A stretch of 12,366 nt of DNA from Pseudomonadota bacterium (GTDB lineage Bacteria > Pseudomonadota > Gammaproteobacteria > Burkholderiales > Burkholderiaceae_D): the NCBI GenBank assembly GCA_018241865.1, contig JAFECY010000244.1:1-12366 (forward strand), written 5' to 3'. Below the pieces are notes generated by a model that saw nothing but the letters and a program-made list of their open reading frames with translations, searched no databases and was not told the DNA's origin. The position numbers were made by a program, and so were the translations under genes. Of this stretch, positions 8,008 to 12,366 are shown piece by piece; position 1 is the stretch's first letter, and the number at the start of each line of letters is the position of its first letter.

Positions 8008-8030
8008 CCCGCGCCGTGTTGCTGCGCGGG
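8008..8030. other. Small GC-rich inverted repeat downstream of the first esterase gene
   Basis: CCCGCGC (8008-8014) and GCGCGGG (8024-8030) can form a 7-bp stem with a 9-base loop, 16 bases after the stop of the esterase at 8047. No T-run follows on the minus strand, so it is not a classic terminator by itself. It may help protect the 3' end. Confidence 0.5.
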
Positions 8031-8046
8031 TGGCTCTGATGCGACG

Positions 8047-9288
8047 TTACGGGCAAGTGCCAACCACGTAGTAGTTCGGGCCAGTCATCTTCAGCGTGGA
8101 TTTGTAGAACATATTGTACAAACCCATGCTCTGATTCGAGCCATTGGCCTTGGCCGTGCCCATGCTGTTGTAAGCGCGGCCAGCCTGAACGTGTGCATAG
8201 TTGCTGGCGGTGTAGCAGGTAGCAGCAACCGTCGTGGTGGTCGTGGTCGAAGTCGTGGTGGTGGTCGCTGCCGTGCTGGTGGTGCCGCCGATCGAAGTCG
8301 TGGTGGTGGTCGCAGCCGTGGTGGTCGTGGTGCCGCCGCCGGTCAAGCCCCAGAAATCGGCAACCAGTTTGCTCGAGCAGATTTTCTTGTCGAGGATATA
8401 CGCGCCGGCGGTGCCACAGCCTGCGGAAGGATCAACCGGGGTGCCGTGGCCCATGCCGGTGATGGTGTAAATCTCCACTTGGCCATTGCCATACACTTTG
8501 TGCGGATAGCCAGCCACCGTGTTGGAAGTGGTCGGGGTTTCGCTGATGCCGTGGACGTTGGTCCAAGCTTGCATTTCCTCCGTTTGGTTCATTTGCTTGA
8601 CGGTGTAGTCGGCATCGCCATGCCAGATCGAAATGAGCGGCTTGCGGCCGGTGTTGTTATAAGCGGCGCGGATCAGGTCGCCCCATTGTTGGCCGGTCTT
8701 GTCCACACCCGGGCTCATGCAGGTGAAGGCATCGTTCATGGTGGTGGCGCACTTGTACGGACCGCCGGAGAACGGCGCACCGCCGGCAAACACGTCAGGA
8801 TAAGTGGCCAGCATGACGTTGACCATGTAGCCGCCAGCCGACAAGCCGGTGACGAACACGCGGTTGGCGTCGATCGAATAGTTGGTTTTCATGTTATCGA
8901 CCATTTGCTTGATCGACAGCGCCTCACCGGCACCACGGCCGATGTCGCCCGGCTCGAACCAGTTGAAGCACTTGTTTTGGTTGTTGCCGCTGACTTGCTC
9001 CGGGTACACCACGTAGAACTTGTAGGTGTCAGCCAGCTTATTCCAGCCGGCGGCTTCATACGCGGCGGCGGTCTGGGTGCAGCCGTGCATGGCGACCACC
9101 AGCGGCGCATTGGCGGGCACACCGGCCGGCACGTATTTGTACATGTTCAGCGAACCGGGATTAGAACCGAAACCGGTCACTTGCGTCGCGGCCAACACCG
9201 AGCCTGCGCTCAGGGTCAGGATGGAGGCGGCGGTAACGAGCAGTGCTTTTTTCAACAACTTCTGCCCGAATTGAAATTGGATAGTCAT
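8047..9288 (-). CDS. Secreted PHB-depolymerase-family esterase with Thr-rich linker and C-terminal module (copy 1)
   Basis: An alpha/beta-hydrolase of the extracellular PHB depolymerase/feruloyl esterase superfamily, predicted to cleave ester bonds in a polymer outside the cell. The 413-residue product has a signal peptide with cleavage after Ala33 (SAGSVLA), an oxyanion-type HGCTQ at 68-72, the lipase box GLSAGG with Ser150, HGDADYTV with candidate Asp227, and GMGHGTPVDP with candidate His281. A low-complexity Thr/Ala/Gly linker spans about 317-357, followed by a 56-residue C-terminal module (358-413) framed by Cys358 and Cys412. AAGGAGA (9298-9304) lies upstream of ATG 9288, with 9 bases between. 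Substrate could be polyhydroxybutyrate, but the family also includes feruloyl and acetylxylan esterases. The catalytic domain is only distantly like that of the next gene, while the module is nearly the same. Type II secretion is the expected export route. Confidence 0.9.
   Translation of the reverse strand: MTIQFQFGQKLLKKALLVTAASILTLSAGSVLAATQVTGFGSNPGSLNMYKYVPAGVPANAPLVVAMHGCTQTAAAYEAAGWNKLADTYKFYVVYPEQVSGNNQNKCFNWFEPGDIGRGAGEALSIKQMVDNMKTNYSIDANRVFVTGLSAGGYMVNVMLATYPDVFAGGAPFSGGPYKCATTMNDAFTCMSPGVDKTGQQWGDLIRAAYNNTGRKPLISIWHGDADYTVKQMNQTEEMQAWTNVHGISETPTTSNTVAGYPHKVYGNGQVEIYTITGMGHGTPVDPSAGCGTAGAYILDKKICSSKLVADFWGLTGGGTTTTTAATTTTTSIGGTTSTAATTTTTSTTTTTTVAATCYTASNYAHVQAGRAYNSMGTAKANGSNQSMGLYNMFYKSTLKMTGPNYYVVGTCP
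8218..8340 (-). repeat. Low-complexity Thr-codon tract encoding the linker of esterase copy 1
   Basis: The stretch is built almost entirely of ACC and ACG codons (read as ggt/cgt triplets on the plus strand) with a few Ala, Gly and Ser codons. It encodes residues 317-357. Such tracts are prone to slippage and can change linker length in steps of three bases. Confidence 0.85.
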
Positions 9289-9559
9289 GTTGCGATATCT
9301 CCTTGAATTTTTCTGCGTGAATTCTGCGTGTAGATGGATTCCGGCTTTGCGCTCTTAGGTTTATTGGACTGCATGTTATGCAATCAACATGGCTCACTCA
9401 ACGGGCCACTCGGCCAGTCGCATCATGCTGCTGCGCAGCACAACCTCGCGCTATTCCTTGATGGCATTGGCGTGCGTCGCAACATAATCAATTCGATGCG
9501 GTGCGATTTAACGATCCTTCACATTTCCCACACCGGCATCTGAATTGCAATCACGCGCA
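9289..9559. promoter_or_regulatory. Upstream region of esterase copy 1, no gene
   Basis: I see no credible gene in this 271-bp stretch; together with the terminator and 3' trailer of the next gene, 9289-9621 is gene-free. It holds the ribosome site at 9298-9304, a shared element GGCTTTGCGCTCTT (9343-9356), a 24-bp box also found upstream of esterase copy 2 (9399-9422), and a perfect 12-bp palindrome TGCTGCGCAGCA (9429-9440). A promoter for the minus-strand esterase should lie here, but no clear -35/-10 pair was found. Confidence 0.6.
9399..9422 (-). promoter_or_regulatory. Shared 24-bp upstream box, copy A
   Basis: Plus-strand reading is CAACGGGC, three free bases (CAC), then TCGGCCAGTCGCA. 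It starts 111 bases upstream of the esterase start at 9288. The same box, with only the three central bases and one more changed, lies upstream of esterase copy 2. It also holds a GGCC-N4-GGCC inverted repeat. A regulator site or a fixed promoter part is the likely meaning; this is inference from conservation between paralogous loci. Confidence 0.5.
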
Positions 9560-9597
9560 CAAAAGACAACGCGCCCGGCTCTTGCGAACCGGGCGCG
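9560..9597 (-). terminator. Terminator of esterase copy 2
   Basis: A perfect 9-bp stem CGCGCCCGG/CCGGGCGCG (9570-9578 with 9589-9597) has a 10-base loop. On the minus strand it is followed by TTGTCTTTTGTG, so it fits a rho-independent terminator 24 bases after the stop of the esterase gene. A close relative of this element lies after the third module gene at 12010-12047. Confidence 0.82.
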
Positions 9598-9621
9598 ATT
9601 GCCCTCACGCTACAACACGTA

Positions 9622-10902
9622 TTACGGGCAGGTGCCGATCACGTAATAGTTGGTGCCGGTTTTCTTCAGCGTGGTCGTGACGAAGGTGTTGTACAAACCC
9701 ATGCTTTGATTCGAGCCATTCGCCTTGGCGGTACCCATGCTGTTGTAAGCACGGCCAGCGCTCACATGCGCATAGTTGCTCGCTTTGTAGCAAGTAGCTG
9801 CTGCAGTGGTCGTGGTGGTGGTCGCCGTAGTTGTGGTCGTGCCGGCTGCGGTCGTGGTGGTAGTACCAGCCGCCGTCGTGGTAGTCGTGCCGCCCGTACC
9901 GCCTGCGCGCAGATTGTTGTTGAACCAGTAATCCATGACGAACATCGGATAGTTCACATATTGGCTAGTCACATAATTCGTATTCTGACCGCCCGGCCCC
10001 GCCGGCCAAGCGTGCCCCATGCCACTCACGGACAATTGATGCGTGCGCACCTTGCCATTGCTATCCTTGTAGTTGGTGTTGGTGCCGCCGGTCGCCACCG
10101 AGGTGCTGGATTGTGCGGTGAAGCTGCCGCCATAAATCTGACGCATGGCATCCATCATCAACGGCGCATAACCGGGCGCGACCGTATAGTCACTGGTGCC
10201 CCATACCGCACCGGCGATCTGGGTGGAGAAATAGCTGGATTTGTTACCGGCCAGATTCAGGCAATTGGTCTTGGCGGTCGCTGCGGTATAGCCGGATGGC
10301 ACCATGCCGATTTGCAATGTTGTGGTGCCTGGAGCCGGACCGGCATTTTCACCGAAGCCGGCAAACACATCAGGCGCGATGCAGCCCAGCACGATAGTTT
10401 CACCACCGCCGGACGATAGGCCGGTGACGTACACTTGATTCGGATCGATGGCGTATTGCGGATCGTTGATGAAGCGACTGACCAGATCGAGCAGCACGTA
10501 TTCATGGCCGTTGCTGCGGCTGTGGTTGGTGCGCGAATAATCCCAGCAGTGCTGACTGGAGACATTGCCGGTGGCGTTCGGCGCCAAGATCACGGCGCCG
10601 TACTGATCGGCGGCAGCTTTCCAGTTGTAGCCGTTGTCGCCATTATTGATGACGTCGTTCGATGCCGTCTGCGCGCAACCGTGCAGCACCAGCACCAACG
10701 CGCGCTTGCCGTTGGCATGCACCGGCTGGCTGGCGGGCCAGTAGAAGAAGCCTGTCAGATTGCCGCCGTTGACCGAATCAGCCGCCCAAGTTTGCTGGCT
10801 GGACCACGCCCCCGGACCAGCGGTGGCGGCTTGCGCGACAAAAGACGCAAGAGCCGAGGTGGCGATGACGACTTGCACAGCGAGTTTTGTGAAGTTAAAC
10901 AT
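9622..10902 (-). CDS. Secreted PHB-depolymerase-family esterase with Thr-rich linker and C-terminal module (copy 2)
   Basis: A second predicted extracellular polyester or carbohydrate esterase, 426 residues. The signal peptide is cleaved near Ala25 (SFVAQA). Motifs in order are LVLHGCAQT with His74-Gly75-Cys76, lipase box GLSSGG with Ser163, GTSDYTV with candidate Asp238, and SGMGHAWPAGPGG with candidate His297. The last is typical of extracellular PHB depolymerases. A Thr/Ala/Gly linker covers about 333-370 and the 56-residue module 371-426, again framed by two Cys, with 47 of 56 residues identical to copy 1. ATG 10902 has GGAGA (10909-10913) 6 bases upstream. The gene is separated from copy 1 by 333 bp with its own terminator, so the two are separate transcription units, likely under a common control through shared upstream boxes. 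Substrate is inferred, not proven. Confidence 0.9.
   Translation of the reverse strand: MFNFTKLAVQVVIATSALASFVAQAATAGPGAWSSQQTWAADSVNGGNLTGFFYWPASQPVHANGKRALVLVLHGCAQTASNDVINNGDNGYNWKAAADQYGAVILAPNATGNVSSQHCWDYSRTNHSRSNGHEYVLLDLVSRFINDPQYAIDPNQVYVTGLSSGGGETIVLGCIAPDVFAGFGENAGPAPGTTTLQIGMVPSGYTAATAKTNCLNLAGNKSSYFSTQIAGAVWGTSDYTVAPGYAPLMMDAMRQIYGGSFTAQSSTSVATGGTNTNYKDSNGKVRTHQLSVSGMGHAWPAGPGGQNTNYVTSQYVNYPMFVMDYWFNNNLRAGGTGGTTTTTAAGTTTTTAAGTTTTTATTTTTTAAATCYKASNYAHVSAGRAYNSMGTAKANGSNQSMGLYNTFVTTTLKKTGTNYYVIGTCP
9793..9906 (-). repeat. Low-complexity Thr-codon tract encoding the linker of esterase copy 2
   Basis: Runs of five or six Thr codons are separated by Ala-Ala-Gly or Ala steps (TTTTTAAG twice, then TTTTTA and TTTTTTAAA). 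The sequence encodes residues 333-370. It is more regular than the linker of copy 1 and similar to that of the partial third gene. Confidence 0.85.
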
Positions 10903-11191
10903 TGGTTGTCTCCATTTTGTGATTGTGGCTATTCGCTCTTTTTATTTCGCGTTTGGTTCTACAATGACGCTATAAAACCTTGCGTCTGACCAACGAATTC
11001 AGCATAGTAAATGGACTGGCGACCCACAACGGGCTGACCGGCCAGTCGCAAGAATGCGGCAAGGCAGCAAATTACAAAGATGCGAACGACACGCGCGGCA
11101 ACGCCGCAAGCGATGACGGAATCGCATCCTGCACAATGACATGGAGGCCGAATCGACCGAATACACGGCGACGCGGCACGCGGGAGTGGAG
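10903..11191. promoter_or_regulatory. Divergent control region between esterase copy 2 and the LuxR-type gene
   Basis: This 289-bp stretch holds no credible gene. Seen in it are the ribosome site for the esterase (10909-10913), the shared element GGCTATTCGCTCTT (10927-10940), an AT-rich patch with TACAAT (10960-10965) and TATAAAA (10971-10977), the second copy of the 24-bp box (11027-11050), a 7-bp inverted repeat GACTGGC/GCCAGTC (11014-11020 and 11041-11047) and the ribosome site GGGAG (11182-11186) of the regulator gene. Promoters in both directions are expected, but I cannot fix them by eye. Confidence 0.55.
11027..11050 (-). promoter_or_regulatory. Shared 24-bp upstream box, copy B
   Basis: Plus-strand reading is CAACGGGC, then TGA, then CCGGCCAGTCGCA. 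It starts 125 bases upstream of the esterase start at 10902 and ends about 142 bases before the regulator start at 11192, so it could serve either gene. It matches copy A at 20 of 24 positions, with all but one change in the three central bases. The right part overlaps one arm of the GACTGGC inverted repeat. Confidence 0.5.
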
Positions 11192-11953
11192 ATGAACGCA
11201 ATGCAGCAAGCGGGCGAATTGGGCATCGATCCCAACGCCTTGATGAACATCATCATGCTCTCGACGGAAGTGCATGATTCAGCCGGGTTGCTGACCCTGC
11301 TCAATGTTGACGTGCAAACCATCCTGCACCACGAAGCGATGGTATGCGGCGTCGGCGGCGTCAGCCCCTCCGGCAGTTACGCGCACCGGGTGCTGGGACA
11401 CAACTATCCGCCGGAATACTTTGACGAACTGGCCACCCACGACGGCAAGGTGGATAGCCCGATGATGCAGCGCTGGCGCGCCACCCAAGAGCCTGTCATT
11501 TTCCAGGGCGGGCGCGACGATGCGGAATTTCCCGGCGAATGGCTGCGTGTTTTCAACAAATATAATCTACGCAACACGGTCGCGCACGGCGTGCTCGATG
11601 TTCAGCGCACCTTGGCCAGCTACTTCATTTTTTCGCGCATCCCCGGCGAGGTCGGCCAGCGCGAAACTTTCCTGCTCAAACTGCTGACGCCGCACCTGCA
11701 TCTGGCGCTGGTGCGGGCACTGACCACGGTGCAGGAATTCACCCGCATGAACGCTTCGCATGAAGCCTTGAGCGAACGGCAGAAACAAATTCTGCGCTGG
11801 ATCAACGAAGGCAAGACCAACTGGGAAATTTCCCAGATTCTCGAAATGACGGAAAAGAACGTCAAATACCACATCGAACAAATCTTCGCCAAGCTCAGCG
11901 TACGCAACCGCAATCAAGCGGTGGCCAAGGCGTTTTTGCTCGGCATACTGTAG
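11192..11953 (+). CDS. LuxR-type transcriptional regulator with N-terminal sensor-like domain
   Basis: The 253-residue product ends with a LuxR-type helix-turn-helix at about residues 193-253: LSERQKQILRWINEGKTNWEI, then SQILEMTEKNVKYHIEQIFAKL and SVRNRNQAVAKA. The N-terminal 180 residues look like a sensor or effector-binding domain of a type seen in EpsA-like and related LuxR proteins of betaproteobacteria. This similarity is from memory, and no phosphoacceptor receiver domain is seen. ATG at 11192 was chosen because GGGAG lies 5 bases upstream; ATG at 11141 gives 270 residues but lacks a ribosome site. The gene is divergent from esterase copy 2 and convergent with the third module gene. 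No partner signal synthase or kinase is in the window. Its place among three related exoenzyme genes suggests it controls them. Confidence 0.85.
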   Translation: MNAMQQAGELGIDPNALMNIIMLSTEVHDSAGLLTLLNVDVQTILHHEAMVCGVGGVSPSGSYAHRVLGHNYPPEYFDELATHDGKVDSPMMQRWRATQEPVIFQGGRDDAEFPGEWLRVFNKYNLRNTVAHGVLDVQRTLASYFIFSRIPGEVGQRETFLLKLLTPHLHLALVRALTTVQEFTRMNASHEALSERQKQILRWINEGKTNWEISQILEMTEKNVKYHIEQIFAKLSVRNRNQAVAKAFLLGIL

Positions 11954-12009
11954 CAGTCGTCGCCGATACCCAACTTCCTTTACCTACCCTCCCTGCATTC
12001 TTCGCCCCA

Positions 12010-12047
12010 CAAAAGACAACGCGCTCGACCCTTGCGGACCGAGCGCG
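12010..12047 (-). terminator. Terminator of the third module-bearing gene
   Basis: An 8-bp stem CGCGCTCG/CGAGCGCG (12020-12027 with 12040-12047) carries a 12-base loop and is followed on the minus strand by TTGTCTTTTGTG, the same tail as at 9560. It lies 21 bases after the stop of the partial gene. It also sits between convergent genes but has no T-run for the plus-strand regulator gene. Confidence 0.78.
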
Positions 12048-12068
12048 CTGCGCCCCCCTGCGATCTGC

Positions 12069-12366
12069 TTACGGGCAGGTGCCGATGACGTAGTAGTTCG
12101 TGCCGGTCATCTTCAGTGTGGTGGTGTAGTACAAGTTATCCAGACCCATGTTGGCGTTCGAGCCATTCGCCAACGCATACCCCATGCCGTCATGTGCCCG
12201 GCCAGCCTGCACGTGAGCGTAGTTGCTCGATGTATAGCAAGTGGCAGCGGCGGTGGTGGTCGTCGTGGTTGCCGTGGTCGTGGTGGTCGTCGCGGCGGCG
12301 GTGGTCGTGGTGGTCGCCGCAGCAGTCGTGGTGGTGGTGCCTGCTGCCGTCGTAGTCGTGGTGGTC
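12069..12366 (-). CDS. 3' end of a third secreted protein with Thr-rich linker and the same C-terminal module (partial)
   Basis: Only the last 99 codons are in the window. They encode a Thr/Ala linker (about 43 residues so far) and a complete 56-residue module ending in GTCP, framed by two Cys and followed by TAA at 12069-12071. The module is 41 of 56 residues identical to that of esterase copy 1, so it is the most divergent of the three, with changes clustered in the middle (for example HDGMGYAL for YNSMGTAK). The catalytic part is off the right edge. By analogy it is probably another secreted esterase or depolymerase, but any exoenzyme could carry this 3' end. Confidence 0.82.
   Translation of the reverse strand, partial: TTTTTTAAGTTTTTAAATTTTTAAATTTTTTATTTTTTAAATCYTSSNYAHVQAGRAHDGMGYALANGSNANMGLDNLYYTTTLKMTGTNYYVIGTCP
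12240..12366 (-). repeat. Low-complexity Thr-codon tract of the third module gene (continues past the edge)
   Basis: ACC/ACG codon runs of five or six Thr are broken by two or three Ala codons or Ala-Ala-Gly. The tract is already longer than the linkers of the two complete esterases when it reaches the window end. Confidence 0.82.

Noticed and set aside
8191..9306. A 371-codon plus-strand open frame across esterase copy 1
   Set aside because: It is antisense to a gene with signal peptide, catalytic triad and ribosome site, its product is low-complexity Gly/Arg/His-rich, and it is explained by GC-biased codon use.
9399..9422. A sigma-54 promoter in the shared box
   Set aside because: On the minus strand there is TGGC, but no GC at the required 10-base spacing after GG, so the -24/-12 pattern fails in both copies.
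9334..9543. A 69-codon plus-strand open frame between the two esterase genes
   Set aside because: No ribosome site or recognisable motif is present, and it overlaps the shared upstream elements of the esterase; chance frame.
9793..9906. Repeats resembling a CRISPR or minisatellite array
   Set aside because: The units are codon-level Thr runs in frame with an esterase gene, with no constant repeat and spacer lengths.
10960..10977. TACAAT and TATAAAA as promoter elements of the LuxR-type gene
   Set aside because: No -35 hexamer at proper spacing and the start is over 210 bases away; kept only as an AT-rich patch in the control region.

Overview
The window reads as a chromosomal segment of a GC-rich Gram-negative bacterium, most likely a betaproteobacterium of the Burkholderiales/Oxalobacteraceae type. 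That placement is inferred from the gspG-H-I-J-K gene order, the GtrA/GtrB-type genes, and secreted esterases carrying a short C-terminal module of a kind I associate with this group. No RNA genes, insertion sequences, CRISPR arrays or phage genes were seen.

Layout. (1) 1-2721, minus strand: five overlapping or abutting type II secretion pseudopilin genes, transcribed gspG, gspH, gspI, gspJ, gspK. gspK is cut by the left edge. (2) 2839-7942, plus strand, divergent from gspG: a GtrA-family membrane protein, a 117-bp gap with three perfect 12-bp repeats, a signal-peptide protein of unknown function, a 917-residue polytopic membrane protein with a TPR-like tail, and a GtrB/DPM1-like family 2 glycosyltransferase. 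The last three genes overlap by 1-4 bases. (3) A strong bidirectional terminator at 7966-7999. (4) 8047-10902, minus strand: two secreted PHB-depolymerase-family esterases, each with signal peptide, catalytic domain, Thr-rich linker and a 56-residue C-terminal module. (5) 11192-11953, plus strand: a LuxR-type regulator, divergent from the second esterase. (6) 12069-12366, minus strand: the 3' end of a third gene with the same linker and module, cut by the right edge.

How the parts may work together. The esterases have Sec-type signal peptides, and type II secretion is the usual route for such exoenzymes, so regions 1 and 4-6 form a plausible polymer-degradation and secretion neighbourhood. 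The LuxR-type protein is a candidate local regulator. The two complete esterase genes share a 24-bp upstream element plus a second short element, which suggests common control. The middle operon looks like a polyprenyl-phosphate-sugar system (GtrB-like charging enzyme, GtrA-like flippase, GT-C-like transferase) acting on an unknown periplasmic acceptor. The Thr-rich linkers of the neighbouring exoenzymes are one speculative acceptor.

The most interesting signals are the reuse of one linker-plus-module-plus-terminator 3' end on divergent catalytic domains, the shared upstream elements, and the GT-C/TPR protein in a gtr-like operon.
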